The notes: a model not told the origin generated them from the letters alone. 64,000 bases of DNA from Paenibacillus beijingensis (GCF_000961095.1 NZ_CP011058.1:638501-702500), one strand, 5' to 3'; counted from the first letter of the stretch, positions 7,529 through 16,913 are shown. Translations and numbers: made by a program.

Positions 7529-8596
7529 ATGCTGCGGAAATATCCGGCTGCCGCCGCCCTGCTCTCGGTAACCGTTTCATGGCTCGTCTTCTCCGCTGCC
7601 GGCGGTGCGGCGATCGCGCAAGCATCCGGTGCCGAGTCCGGCACAAAATCCCAGACCCACGGGACGGAAGACGGCGGACTGCACGAACGCAGGCTTGAAT
7701 ACGACCGAATGGCACTGCTTACCGGATTTGCCTGGTACCAGCTGGCCGCCATCGATCAATATGAGCGCACGCTCTCCGATGCCAAACCGAAAGAGAGGCC
7801 TAAGCTGGGACAATGGGCCGGCGTTTATATAAGCGAAGAAAAGTGGGCCGGCGAGCTCAACCCCGACAAAGGCGACAGCAACCCGAAGTCGATCCGCGTA
7901 TTTAACGGAATCGGCCGGGATGGGGATGGCGACGGCAAAGCCGAACGAACCAACGATGCCGACCTGCTTTATTCCGAAGCTGCGGCGCTTCTTCGTTACG
8001 GCAGTTCACAGGAAGATTTTGCAATCGGCTTATGGGAGTACTACCACAACATACGCTCCGTTCAACGGGTGAAGCAGTTTGCCAAATTGTATGAAACGTT
8101 TGACAGGCTGGATTTATTTCAAGGTTCCTTTCCGCTGCCCGTAAAGAGCCAATACTCATACCGCAGCACTTGGGGAACCGCCCGCAGCTGGGGCGGATAC
8201 CGCATTCACGAAGGAACCGATATTTTCGCCCATCACGGGCTCCCGGTCCGCAGTACAGTGTACGGAATTGTCGAAATTAAAGGATGGAACGCTTACGGCG
8301 GCTGGCGAATCGGCATCCGTGACCTCAACAACCGATATCATTATTACGCCCACCTGTCAGGGTTTGAAAAAAAGCTTGAAGCAGGCGACGTCGTCACTCC
8401 CGGACAGACGATCGGGTGGGTCGGAAGCTCCGGCTACGGCAAACCGGGTACTCAGGGCAAATTTCCACCCCATCTGCATTACGGCATCTATCGGGACCGC
8501 GGCTGGGTAGAATGGGCTTTCGACCCTTATCCGCTGCTGCACCGCTGGGAACGCGAAGAGCTGCAGCGGCTCCGGTCCGCCAAACGCAATCCATAA
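7529..8596 (+). CDS. lytH: M23 peptidase, LytH-like sporulation cortex endopeptidase
   Basis: 355 residues. An N-terminal hydrophobic segment (about residues 5-32) gives a signal peptide or anchor. The middle carries a predicted helical stalk, and residues 215-340 form an M23/LytM domain with HEGTD (zinc ligands His and Asp) and HLHYG (third zinc ligand and catalytic His). In Bacillus, LytH (YunA) trims spore cortex peptides to single L-Ala and lies next to yunB, as here (yunB is convergent, 2 nt apart). AGGAGGTGA lies about 10 nt before the ATG. Placement in the LytH subfamily rests on neighbourhood and domain layout. Confidence 0.8.
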   Translation: MLRKYPAAAALLSVTVSWLVFSAAGGAAIAQASGAESGTKSQTHGTEDGGLHERRLEYDRMALLTGFAWYQLAAIDQYERTLSDAKPKERPKLGQWAGVYISEEKWAGELNPDKGDSNPKSIRVFNGIGRDGDGDGKAERTNDADLLYSEAAALLRYGSSQEDFAIGLWEYYHNIRSVQRVKQFAKLYETFDRLDLFQGSFPLPVKSQYSYRSTWGTARSWGGYRIHEGTDIFAHHGLPVRSTVYGIVEIKGWNAYGGWRIGIRDLNNRYHYYAHLSGFEKKLEAGDVVTPGQTIGWVGSSGYGKPGTQGKFPPHLHYGIYRDRGWVEWAFDPYPLLHRWEREELQRLRSAKRNP

Positions 8597-8598
8597 CC

Positions 8599-9570
8599 CT
8601 ACTGCGTTTCGCCCGCCGCAGACCCTGCGGCTCCTGGATTTGTTCCTGCGGAGGCGGGTGTATCCCCTCCGCTTTTTTTAGCTTCCGGCTGAATTTCTCC
8701 GCTGCCTTCCATGGAAGCGGGAGGCAATGTAAGCGCCGGAGCCCCTGCGGCGGAATCGCCGACGGGATTCCCTTTGCCGTCATAGTAATACATCGGCACA
8801 TCGCCCACGACAAGCAGATACGAAATCGGAATCTCCGATTCCACTTCCTCCGGTTCGGTGTCAAACGGAATGATGATCGCGACCTCGGCTTTAATATGAA
8901 TATAGACTTCGACCAAAATCATATTGATTCCGGCATCTTTCTGCCTTGTATTCAGCTCCACCTGCACGCTTCCGAGCGGTTCGAACTTAACGGGCATACG
9001 CGGCCCGAACGAAGCCAGAATCGCGCTGTCGAGCGCCTGGCCGACCGGAACATGCTCCGTTATTTCCTTCATGTTCACGAGCGTTGACTGTACCGTATCA
9101 ATAGTCTGCGTCGTAATCTTCATATGCTCGGCGTAGTTCAGCATAAAGCCCGAAACTTTACCCTCGTTATTCGTTTTCCAATCGATCAGTTTTTCAAAAT
9201 CGGACTCGGTGGCCACCTGATCGGTGATCGCTTTGTTGATGGACTGCGTGGCGATTTGCTTCACGCGCAGCTTGGCTACCTGCATGAGCGGCGGCCTCAG
9301 GTTGCGCTCTACAAAAATGAACGATTCCACCGCACCGGCCAGAAACAGCAGCATAATGATAATGATCCATCGCTTGCGCCTGCTTCCCGGCTTCGATGCC
9401 CTCCTGCCTGCAGTCCAGCTTCCTCCGCTGCGAAGCGGCCGCGATTGCCAGCGCCGGGTTTGTTTCGCCGGCGTCCGCAGAGGACGCCTGCCGGAGAGCC
9501 TCATTTTTCGTACCGGCCGGATCGGAAACGCGAACCAGCTTCTTCGCCCCCATTTTGCCAAGCGGCACAC
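8599..9570 (-). CDS. yunB: Sporulation protein YunB
   Basis: 323 residues. After a basic, poorly conserved N-terminus of about 65 residues comes one membrane helix (WIIIIMLLFLAGAVESFIFV), then the conserved YunB body: LRPPLMQVAKLRV, INKAI, MKITTQTIDTVQSTLVNM, VPVGQALDSAIL and YYDGKGN. The C-terminal 40-50 residues are Ala/Gly/Pro-rich. Bacillus YunB (about 254 residues) is a sigma-E-controlled protein needed for proper spore formation. GTG at 9570 follows AAAGGAAAAGGGG; a TTG at 9561 is an alternative. It converges on lytH with a 2-nt gap. Confidence 0.88.
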   Translation of the reverse strand: MCRLAKWGRRSWFAFPIRPVRKMRLSGRRPLRTPAKQTRRWQSRPLRSGGSWTAGRRASKPGSRRKRWIIIIMLLFLAGAVESFIFVERNLRPPLMQVAKLRVKQIATQSINKAITDQVATESDFEKLIDWKTNNEGKVSGFMLNYAEHMKITTQTIDTVQSTLVNMKEITEHVPVGQALDSAILASFGPRMPVKFEPLGSVQVELNTRQKDAGINMILVEVYIHIKAEVAIIIPFDTEPEEVESEIPISYLLVVGDVPMYYYDGKGNPVGDSAAGAPALTLPPASMEGSGEIQPEAKKSGGDTPASAGTNPGAAGSAAGETQ

Positions 9571-10138
9571 CCCCTTTTCCTTTCATCCTGGGATCTGCAT
9601 CACTATGACAATATGCAAGGCCGGGACAAAACAGAAGGGCAAGCCGGGGCGGGAGGATATGAAAAAAGCGGCTGTCGCCATTCAAGGCTGAACGGCCGGA
9701 AGAACGTGTCTCCTGCTTCTACAAGCTCTCATTCCTCCCCCAGAGATCAGTGATACCGCACGTATAAGCTCCGTTCGATTCAGCCCGGTTCGATTCATTC
9801 CGGATGAGGGAGTCGATGGATGGCAGGTTATTTCCTAACGGCTGCCATTGCCGCTATTTTAATGAAAATGACCCCTTTGAAATTCTAACGGAGATGGGCG
9901 CAGCTATTGGTTGCAATAATCGCCCTGTTTGAGCGGAAACGATCAAATAAGGTCTTTCGCAGCAGTTACATTTTGCAAAAGGGCATTTTGAACACAATAA
10001 GGTCTTTGCGCGCCGTTAGTTTTCGAAGGTCGCAGGCGCAGTTCCCCGCGCGAGGTGCGACGGGCGAACCTGCGACCCTAGCGCTGCCAGCGATGCGCTT
10101 TATCCACGATTCTTAGATTCGCATAATTTCATAACAAT
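9571..10138. other. Intergenic region upstream of yunB, no gene seen
   Basis: No convincing coding sequence. The first part must hold the yunB promoter. A 135-bp segment with inverted ends (9885-10019) and a GC-rich palindromic stretch near 10030-10080 (GGTCGCAGGCGC and GCGACGGGCGAACCTGCGACC) look like decayed intergenic repeats. Confidence 0.5.
9885..10019. repeat. 135-bp intergenic segment with CTAACGG/CCGTTAG ends
   Basis: CTAACGG at 9885-9891 and CCGTTAG at 10013-10019 are inverted ends. Inside, AATAAGGTCTTTCGC and AATAAGGTCTTTGCG are an internal direct repeat. It resembles the non-coding palindromic repeats scattered between Paenibacillus genes. Only one copy is seen in this window. Confidence 0.4.
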
Positions 10139-10252
10139 GAGAAAACCTCTATCGAGGCCTCTCAGAGATGAGCGACCGCGTTTAAAGGTAGGTTTTATCG
10201 CCAAGATAGAATTTGATTTTCGCAACTGCGAAATTTATAAATTCTATCTGTG
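10139..10252 (+). repeat. Structured repeat element with GACCGCGTTTA core, copy A
   Basis: A small hairpin CCTC-TATC-GAGG leads into GATGAGCGACCGCGTTTAAA, then GTAGGTTTTATCGCCAA and a terminal long hairpin GATAGAATTT to AAATTCTATC, ending TGTGGTG. The same order of blocks is seen on the minus strand at 44305-44432. The first hairpin keeps its pairing while changing sequence among copies. No gene lies directly downstream on this strand. Confidence 0.6.
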
Positions 10253-10255
10253 GTG

Positions 10256-10287
10256 AAAAAGCGGCAGACCGGGAAGTCAGCCGCTTT
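10256..10287 (-). terminator. Terminator of the DUF1328 gene
   Basis: On the minus strand, AAAGCGGC, a 14-nt loop and GCCGCTTTTTC, located 24 nt after the stop codon. Confidence 0.75.
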
Positions 10288-10311
10288 CGTCCTTATTACG
10301 GACCGGCGTAT

Positions 10312-10476
10312 CTAAGCTTTGCTGCGCCGTCCGAATATCAATGAAATGACGAACAAAATCAGAAATACGAAGAACAATACTTTCGCTACGCCCACCGCTG
10401 CGGAGACGATGCCGAAGAAACCGAAAATCCCGGCTACGATCGCTACAACAAGAAACAGTAAGGCCCATCCTAACAT
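10312..10476 (-). CDS. DUF1328 small membrane protein (YtjA-like)
   Basis: 54 residues from the ATG at 10476, preceded by AAGGTGA. Two hydrophobic helices (MLGWALLFLVVAIVAGIFGF and VAKVLFFVFLILFVISLIFG) and a short basic tail match the DUF1328 family of about 55-residue inner-membrane proteins. An in-frame ATG at 10542 would add a polar extension that the family lacks. It is monocistronic, with its own terminator. Function unknown; relatives are often stress-associated. Confidence 0.8.
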   Translation of the reverse strand: MLGWALLFLVVAIVAGIFGFFGIVSAAVGVAKVLFFVFLILFVISLIFGRRSKA

Positions 10477-10627
10477 CGTTGTCACCTTGCTTTCCAAGTT
10501 AGTTTTCAGCGCTTGTGTTCTTTTAACCCCGTAAATGGGCATTCAAACTTCTTTCATGCTCGTCCCATCCCAATCGATTCCGGAGAACCGAGCTGACCTT
10601 ATTATGACCGGATCAAATCCAAATTAT

Positions 10628-10682
10628 GAGAAAAGCTCCTTTCGGAGCCATTCGAAGATGAGAGACCGCGTTTAGCGACCCC
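10628..10682 (+). repeat. Structured repeat element, short copy C
   Basis: GAGAAAAGCTCC-TTTC-GGAGC and ATTCGAAGATGAGAGACCGC match the 5' half of the element at 10139. The hairpin stem is GCTCC/GGAGC here versus CCTC/GAGG there. The long 3' hairpin is missing. Confidence 0.55.
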
Positions 10683-10689
10683 GACTTGA

Positions 10690-12075
10690 TCAAACCGTCT
10701 GCCGGATGCGGCGGAACACATCATAGCTTCGCTGCGCGCATTCCGAAATGCGGATCGGGTGAAAACCGACTACTTCGGCATACAACGTATCGTTTAGCTT
10801 GCTCGTCCAGCTCTGCGGCAATTGTTGCGCCCCGAGCATAGCTCCCATTACCGATCCGACGGTCGCTCCGTTGCAATCCGTATCCCAGCCGCCAAGGACG
10901 CTCGTCGTCACGGCGGTTTCGAAATCGCCTTTGGCAAAAATAAGGGATGCCGCCACGAGCGCGGCATTATTGTTCGTATGAACCGGGTTATAGCGGTTGA
11001 ACGCTTCCCAAATTTGCCTCACGAGATCGATCTGATCTTTCGCTTTCCGGGCGATATCGACGGCCCGGTGAATATCGCTCGACAGCCTGCAGCCGGCTGG
11101 AATCTCGCTCAGCCCGATTTCCACCAGCTTTTCGGCGTCGGATTCCGCGAAAGCCGCCGCGATCATAGCAGCTACAAACATTTCGCCGTATATCCCGTTC
11201 TTCACGTGCGAGAAAGAAGCGTCCCGCCAGGCAAATTCCGCCGCCAATTCCGGGTGTCCCGCCGCTCCGTACGCGAAGCCGTCCGCTCGGATTTGGGCGC
11301 CGATCCATTCACGGTACGGATTGAGATGCGTCCGCACCCAGTTATTTTTCACGGCCCAATCCGCCGGTTCCTCCTGTTCAAAAAAGCTCGTCACCTGGGC
11401 GAAATTCAAGTAAGCTTGCGTTTCGGCCGTACACACCTGACCGTAAGTTAAATTGTTGTGCCAAAGCTTGCCGATATCCCACGAATCCCAATCCGCTCCC
11501 TTTTGCTCCAGCAGCATCAAACCAAGAACGGTGTAACGGATGTCGTCGTCGCTTTCCATAAAGCGGATTTGTTCACGTTCGCTTTTTTTGCCATACGGCG
11601 CAAGCTGCAGTCCGTATTGCTCCGCCGCACGGGATCGTCCGGGCGTATACCCGCGAATCGGCCAGGCGTCCGCGCCTTCGAACCATAGCTTAATATTTTC
11701 CCAGCCGGCCCTGTTATCCGAACCTTCCATGAAGCAGAGAGCTTCCAGCGGTTTCCCCAGCGCGCAGCCAACCGCCCGGCCGAGCCACGCTCCGTAAAAC
11801 CGGTCCAGCCATTGCTCGTCCGTCAGCTCCGCATGTAAATTTCTCGGACCTGAAGGCCGCTGCTTCCGAATTTCGTCCAATTCCGAAGGCTCATCGTAAG
11901 GAAAAGACGGATCGACGGGGAGTACGGCGATCTCCTCGTACAGCTCCATCAATTTCTCCTCATCGTCCCCAGCCTGCGACAGCTTTTCCGTAAACCCATC
12001 GACATTGCAGCCTTCTTCCCCGCGTTGAATCATTTCGAATTGCACCAAATATTTCAACGAATCCCAGCCAGCCAT
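10690..12075 (-). CDS. ADP-ribosylglycohydrolase family protein
   Basis: 461 residues. The hydrolase core starts near residue 90 with FYGAWLGRAVGCALGKPLE. It contains the acidic metal site ESDDDIRYT near 170 and GGWDTDCNGATVG near 405, the two halves of the dinuclear magnesium site of DraG/ARH enzymes that remove ADP-ribose from proteins or act on ADP-ribosyl-like ligands. The first about 85 residues are an extra helical domain with an acidic linker. Start ATG after GGAGCGGGATCGG. The AraC regulator lies 20 nt upstream on the same strand. No ADP-ribosyltransferase gene is nearby, so a role in small-molecule metabolism is as likely as reversing protein modification. Confidence 0.82.
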   Translation of the reverse strand: MAGWDSLKYLVQFEMIQRGEEGCNVDGFTEKLSQAGDDEEKLMELYEEIAVLPVDPSFPYDEPSELDEIRKQRPSGPRNLHAELTDEQWLDRFYGAWLGRAVGCALGKPLEALCFMEGSDNRAGWENIKLWFEGADAWPIRGYTPGRSRAAEQYGLQLAPYGKKSEREQIRFMESDDDIRYTVLGLMLLEQKGADWDSWDIGKLWHNNLTYGQVCTAETQAYLNFAQVTSFFEQEEPADWAVKNNWVRTHLNPYREWIGAQIRADGFAYGAAGHPELAAEFAWRDASFSHVKNGIYGEMFVAAMIAAAFAESDAEKLVEIGLSEIPAGCRLSSDIHRAVDIARKAKDQIDLVRQIWEAFNRYNPVHTNNNAALVAASLIFAKGDFETAVTTSVLGGWDTDCNGATVGSVMGAMLGAQQLPQSWTSKLNDTLYAEVVGFHPIRISECAQRSYDVFRRIRQTV

Positions 12076-12095
12076 CCGATCCCGCTCCTATCCGG

Positions 12096-13037
12096 TTATT
12101 TTAGCTTCATTATAGGTTCGGTGCTGTGCATTGTCTTCTCGATATCGATCTCCATCTTCTCAAAAAGGGCTATTCTCGATTCGCGCTTCCGGTATTCCGC
12201 AGGAGAAACGCCGGTATGCTTTTTGAATGCACGGTAGAAAGGGGCCGTCGTTTCATAGCCGCATTCATAGAGGATATCCGAAATGGGCAGATTCGTGCCG
12301 GCGAGCATTCTTTTCGCTTCCCCAATCCGCAGCCGCGTCACATATTCCTTAAATCCTTCACCCATTTTCTCTTTGAAAAAATGCCGCGCCCGCGAAGGGC
12401 TAATATTCATGACGCCCGCCACGTCACTCAGCGTAATCGGTTCGCGGAAACGGGATTTGATGAAGTCCAGCGCCCGGATCAGCCGGTAATAATCGTGCAA
12501 AGCATGCTGCCATTCCTTGCCTGATGTGTGTCGGCCGTAATGACGCATAAGCAGGCCGCTAATCTGGATCAACTGGCCGAGCATCACCCCTTTGTGCCCC
12601 TCTTGTCCCGCTGTATATTCCTGCCACATTTCCCGAATGAGAGACCCGATTTGAACGGCCGCAGGTTCACCCGCAGCAATTTTATACGTAAAATGACCCG
12701 GCCTGTAAATAAACGGCTGAAGCAGCTCGGAATCGACCGCTTCAATGATGCGGGGATCAAAGAATACGAAGTAAAAGTTGCTTGGATTTATCGGATCGGA
12801 CGCGGCCGCATGCCGTTCCAGGTTGTTCACGACAAACACATCCCCGGGTCCGACGCTGTACGATTTTTCGCCAAAATAAAAGCTTCCCGAACCCGATATG
12901 CAGTACCCGAGTTCCAAATGATTGTGGGAATGAAAACGGTCGGTTTCCGTTTTCGGTGACCATTCAAATATATATACCGGCTTGTCCGCAGCCAACGCCA
13001 TCTCCCCAATCTGCACGAAATCATTTATTTTATCCAT
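12096..13037 (-). CDS. AraC family regulator with cupin sensor domain
   Basis: About 313 residues. Residues 30-100 form a cupin-like sensor (HSHNHLELGYC, then SVGPGDVFVV), and the C-terminal 100 residues carry two helix-turn-helix motifs (ITLSDVAGVMNISPSRARHF and ISDILYECGYETTAPFYRAF) with the AraC signature GVSPAEYRK. The start is probably the ATG at 13037; a TTG at 13046 is also in frame and no clear ribosome binding site is visible. It precedes the ADP-ribosylglycohydrolase gene on the same strand by 20 nt, so it probably controls that operon in response to a sugar or nucleoside-like ligand. Confidence 0.85.
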   Translation of the reverse strand: MDKINDFVQIGEMALAADKPVYIFEWSPKTETDRFHSHNHLELGYCISGSGSFYFGEKSYSVGPGDVFVVNNLERHAAASDPINPSNFYFVFFDPRIIEAVDSELLQPFIYRPGHFTYKIAAGEPAAVQIGSLIREMWQEYTAGQEGHKGVMLGQLIQISGLLMRHYGRHTSGKEWQHALHDYYRLIRALDFIKSRFREPITLSDVAGVMNISPSRARHFFKEKMGEGFKEYVTRLRIGEAKRMLAGTNLPISDILYECGYETTAPFYRAFKKHTGVSPAEYRKRESRIALFEKMEIDIEKTMHSTEPIMKLK

Positions 13038-13113
13038 ACTATACAACGCTTGCGAACGTATTTCACTTGTACATTATGGAGAGGATCTTCCGATTTTCAA
13101 CGCACGAAAGTGC

Positions 13114-13144
13114 AAAAAAAAAGCCCTACGGAGCAAGGCTTTTT
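13114..13144 (-). terminator. Terminator after the adenine deaminase remnant
   Basis: On the minus strand, AAAAGCC, an 11-12 nt loop and GGGCTTTTTTTTT, just past the stop at 13162. Confidence 0.75.
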
Positions 13145-13161
13145 CGATCATTCGTTTCTTC

Positions 13162-14460
13162 TTAAACATCCGCATCCACAGCCGTATGCGCAAAAGATTT
13201 AACATGGAACAATCCCAAATCGGTTAATTTCAACTCCGGAATTACGGGGAGCGCCAGAAAAGACAACGTCAAAAACGGGTTGTAATCTCCTTTGAATCCG
13301 ATCGTCCGAAGCGCGTCGTTCAAATGGTCCAGACCGGAATAGACTGCTTCATAATCCCGGTCCGACATAAGCCCGCCGATCGGCAGCGGAAGGGAGGACA
13401 ATATATTTCCATTTTCCACGACTACGATACCGCCCTTCATCGCTGCAATCGTATTAATGGCCAGCAGCAGATCCGCGTCATTCGTTCCCGCCGCTACGAT
13501 ATTGTGCGAGTCATGAGCGACCGTTGAGGCGATCGCCCCCGATGCAAGACCGAGACCTTTTACGATACCTAGCCCAACGTTACCCGTTGCATGATGCCTT
13601 TCCGCCACAACCAGCTTCAGCTGATCCTTAATCGTTGAAATCTGAAAATACCGTCTCTCGTCCAAATTAACCTTCTCAACAAGATGATCGGTATGAATGC
13701 TGTTCGGGATAATCCCGATGACGTTGGCCATTGCCGAGTCGTGGTGGATGCGGATGCTCAGGTTGTCGGCGAAGAGCGTGTTGATATGAACGGTATCCAT
13801 TAGACTCGAAGGCGTTTCTGCCGTTGAACGTTCTTCATGTATAAAGGTACCGTTCGAAGCTATCAGCTTGCCCGCTTTATAAACGCCTGAAATCGCCACA
13901 GTATCCAAGTCATCCAGGATGACGATATCGGCGTCGTACCCGGGAGCGATGGCTCCTTTACGTTCCAGCCGGAAGCATTCCGCCGCATTAATCGTTGCCA
14001 TCTGGATGGCCAATACAGGATCGACGCCGCAGCGGATCGCCAGGCGGACATTATGGTCAATACTTCCTTCGCGAATGAGGTCGTCCAGATGCTTGTCATC
14101 CGTAACGAACAGAAACCGCCTTGCATTTTGCGGATTGACCGCTTGAATGAGCTTCTGCAAATCGCGGGCGGCGGAGCCTTCGCGCAGCATCACATACATG
14201 CCGCGCTGTACACGCTCCAACGCTTCAGCAGCCGTCGTGCATTCATGGTCGGTCCGGATGCCCGCCGTCATATAGGCGTTAATGGCATCGGCGTCCAAAC
14301 CGGCCGCATGGCCGTCGATTAATTTGCCTAGAGCGGCGGCGGAGGCCAGCTTGCTTAGCATCGCGGCGTCCCCGTTCAACACGGCCGGCGCATTCATGAC
14401 CTCGCCCAATCCGAGCACCCGGCGATGCTTGTACAACGGTTCCAAATGCTCCGCTTCAAG
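13162..14460 (-). pseudogene. ade: Adenine deaminase, 5'-truncated
   Basis: The frame gives the last about 430 residues of an adenine deaminase (adenine to hypoxanthine, amidohydrolase fold): LGLGEVMNAPAV, GHAAGLDADAINAYMTAGI, TDHECTTA, VTDDKHLDDLI and VAHDSHNIVAAG, ending in the family C-terminus. Full-length enzymes have about 580 residues; the first about 150, including the HxH metal ligands, are absent. Homology to the family fades about 14460, where a truncated regulator on the other strand begins. A TTG at 14445 would be the first possible start. Without the N-terminal metal site it cannot be an active deaminase. Confidence 0.8.
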
Positions 14461-14462
14461 CC

Positions 14463-15635
14463 GATGCTCAGTGGCTGTGGCAGGAGCTAATCCGGAAGCC
14501 GGAGCTGTTCGAAGAAATGAAAGAGCGGCTTTGCAGCGTTTTCGGTACGCTGCGGCAAGCGCAGTATTGCGCCGCCGCCTATATCAGGCTCGAACAGACA
14601 AGCGAAGCCCGGCGGCAGCCATCCCGAACGTCGGCCAATGCGGCGTTTATTTCAGCCTGCAACCGGACGCTGTCCGCAAGCGGGCAAGGAATCGCGTTGC
14701 GGCATTGGAACGACGCATCCTTCGTCCTTCTGTATATGTGGAGCGAATCCGCGAACCTGCACTCACATCTGAAGCAATTTGCGCTGGAGACGGCTCATTC
14801 GCTGCAGGCAACGCCGAGCATCGGGATCAGTTCGGCATGTTCTTTTCCGAAACATTTGCGGAAATGCGGCGTTGAAGCCCATCAGGCGTTAAATGGCATC
14901 AACCTGCTGCATCGCACCGCCAACGCTGCCGTTTATGACGAAGATGCGCTGCCCGCGGCGGTGCGTCTCCACTTTTATGATTTTGAAGACGACTTCCGGA
15001 TCGCGCTGCTTTCCGGCTCGGAATTATCGGTCCGTGAAACGGTCGGCAGATGGTTCGACGAGATGCGCAAGCTGCCGGGAATCTCGCTCGGCCAGCTGGA
15101 AATATGGAACAGCGAAATCCGTCTTATGCTGCTGCGCTGGACCGAGAAATACGGCATTAAAGACGGCGCGGATATCCGCTATGAACTGGAAGAGGCGATT
15201 GCTGCCGTCCCTTTCGACGAGCAGGGCTTCTTTTCGATCGAGGCCTGGCAGCGAAATTTGGGCGAAATCGTTCTGAGCATTATTAAACAGCTGAACGTCA
15301 ACGAAGTGCGCTCGAAAAGCATCGTTTATGAAATGGCGCGCTACATCGATCACAATTACAACGATGACTTAAGCGTACAGGAGATCGCGAAGCATTTTCA
15401 TTTGAGCCGCGAATACGCGTCACGCCTTTTTAAAAAGGAGACCGGCGAGAATTTAAACGACTATATTCAAAAAATTCACATGACAAAAGCGCAGCAGCTC
15501 CTTGCCGGCGGCACATTAAAAATTAATGAGATCGCCCAAATGATCGGCTATAACGACGAGAAATATTTCAGCAAAGTGTTCAAAAAACAGTTTGGCGTCT
15601 CTCCGAACCGGTTCAGAAAGCTGCCGCCAACTTAA
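14463..15635 (+). pseudogene. YesN-type AraC response regulator lacking its receiver domain
   Basis: The frame encodes the linker and DNA-binding part of a two-component regulator of the YesN type: a long middle region, then two AraC helix-turn-helix motifs (LSVQEIAKHFHLSREYASRL and INEIAQMIGYNDEKYFSKVF) and GVSPNRFRK at the end. Such proteins have about 500-540 residues with a phosphoacceptor domain in the first 120, which is missing. The frame stays open upstream of the ATG at 14517 (WLWQELIRKPELFEEM precedes it) until it meets the truncated adenine deaminase head-to-head. Expression would need a fortuitous promoter and start. Confidence 0.75.
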
Positions 15636-15652
15636 GATGAAAATCGCAAATA

Positions 15653-16144
15653 TTACTTGATTTCGATGGTAACGCCAGTTGACGGCCTGCGGCTCTTGCG
15701 TCTACCACCTAATTTAAATACAACGATGCCGCCGACGATAACCAGCACACCTACCAATTGCTTGAAAGTAAAAGGGACTTTAGCCAGACCTAACCAGCCT
15801 AGCGAGTCCCACAATAAAGCAAATCCGAGCTGTGATGTCAGCACGATAGCAATCGCATAGGTAGGACCTAACAGCTTTATCCCCTGCACGAGACAGGTGA
15901 CCACCCCTACTCCGATCAAACCGCTGATCCAGTACCAGGGCTGCATATGCTGCAAAGTAAACAGATGGTTCCCTTCAAAGATGAGTCCGATCGTCAATGA
16001 AGTCAGAAATCCCAGACCTAATACGAGCGTCGTCGTTGCCCAAGACCCTGCGCGTTCGTTCACATTACTGTTGAAAATATTTTGCAAACCGACCAGCGAA
16101 CCTGCGATAAACGCCATTGTTAGTCCCAGAATCATAGCCTTCAC
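15653..16144 (-). CDS. YdcZ-type (DUF606) DMT transporter, subunit 1
   Basis: 163 residues with five hydrophobic helices and a basic C-terminus, matching the half-size DUF606/YdcZ family of the drug/metabolite transporter superfamily (MAFIAGSLVGLQNIFNSNV, WYWISGLIGVG, and IAIVLTSQLGFALLWD near helix 4). These small proteins often occur in pairs and presumably dimerise. The ATG follows GGGGTGAAGGCT. The paralog is at 16967 on the same strand, with a Crp/Fnr regulator between. Substrate unknown. Confidence 0.85.
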   Translation of the reverse strand: MKAMILGLTMAFIAGSLVGLQNIFNSNVNERAGSWATTTLVLGLGFLTSLTIGLIFEGNHLFTLQHMQPWYWISGLIGVGVVTCLVQGIKLLGPTYAIAIVLTSQLGFALLWDSLGWLGLAKVPFTFKQLVGVLVIVGGIVVFKLGGRRKSRRPSTGVTIEIK

Positions 16145-16214
16145 CCCACTTTGCTCATTTATTCGAATGCGTAAAGTTGGTTACCCTTGCTTGGCTGCAG
16201 CATAAGTGAACATT

Positions 16215-16913
16215 CTATTCGTAAATATTAAGACTTGCCAGCGCACTTAACCCCTCCCTGTCCTTAACAAGGATGAATCCTTTGGTACGCTCAATCAGGC
16301 CCTCGGTGCAAAGCTGCCGGATGACCCGGTTCAGATGTCTATAGCTGGTTCCGATCAAGTTTGCCGCATCCCTCAAATTGGCTGTACTAAGCTGCCCCAT
16401 AAATTGAGAATCGGATGCATCAAAGGAGACAGACAACAGGTAACTTGCCGTTCGCACTTCCACCGGATGCATCAAATTAAAGCTGAGAGAGTTCGATTTG
16501 ATGTAAAACTTTTGCGTGACGATTTCCAGTAAAAATTGCAGCAACGGTGAATGGTCTCTGCCGTATTTCTTCAACCAACGATGATGAACACCGATCATGC
16601 AGACCGATGATACGGCCTCAACTGTATTCATAATAGGAGTCCCTTGCACGTATTCAATATCCCCGATCACCTCAAGCGGTGTTTTGAAAGAGAGAATCAG
16701 TGTTTTGCCTTCCGCCGAGGCGGTATAGATTTTAACCTTCCCTTTCACAAGGATGTACAGATACTGTGGAGCTTCTCCTTGGGAACAAATGACCTCACCT
16801 TGATTAAAAGCGTACAGCGACAAATGCGGTACCAATTGTTCATTAAATATCGATTCGATTCGATGGGCACGCAAATATTGCTCTAATTGCCCGCGTTCTT
16901 TAATTTCTTGCAT
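16215..16913 (-). CDS. Crp/Fnr family regulator (YeiL-like)
   Basis: 232 residues. Residues 30-120 form a cyclic-nucleotide-binding-like beta-roll (NQGEVICSQGEAPQYLYILV, then KGKVKIY), followed by a dimer helix and a C-terminal winged helix with LRDAANLIGTSYRHLNRVIR. No cysteine cluster typical of FNR is evident. It is enclosed by two DUF606 transporter genes on the same strand, an arrangement that suggests it controls both. The ligand cannot be told from sequence. Confidence 0.85.
   Translation of the reverse strand: MQEIKERGQLEQYLRAHRIESIFNEQLVPHLSLYAFNQGEVICSQGEAPQYLYILVKGKVKIYTASAEGKTLILSFKTPLEVIGDIEYVQGTPIMNTVEAVSSVCMIGVHHRWLKKYGRDHSPLLQFLLEIVTQKFYIKSNSLSFNLMHPVEVRTASYLLSVSFDASDSQFMGQLSTANLRDAANLIGTSYRHLNRVIRQLCTEGLIERTKGFILVKDREGLSALASLNIYE

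Noticed and set aside
10139..10252. T-box leader, because ACCGCG occurs in the core
   Set aside because: The T-box sequence needs GGTGGnACCGCG plus a terminator/antiterminator before an amino-acid gene; none is present, and the downstream gene is on the other strand.
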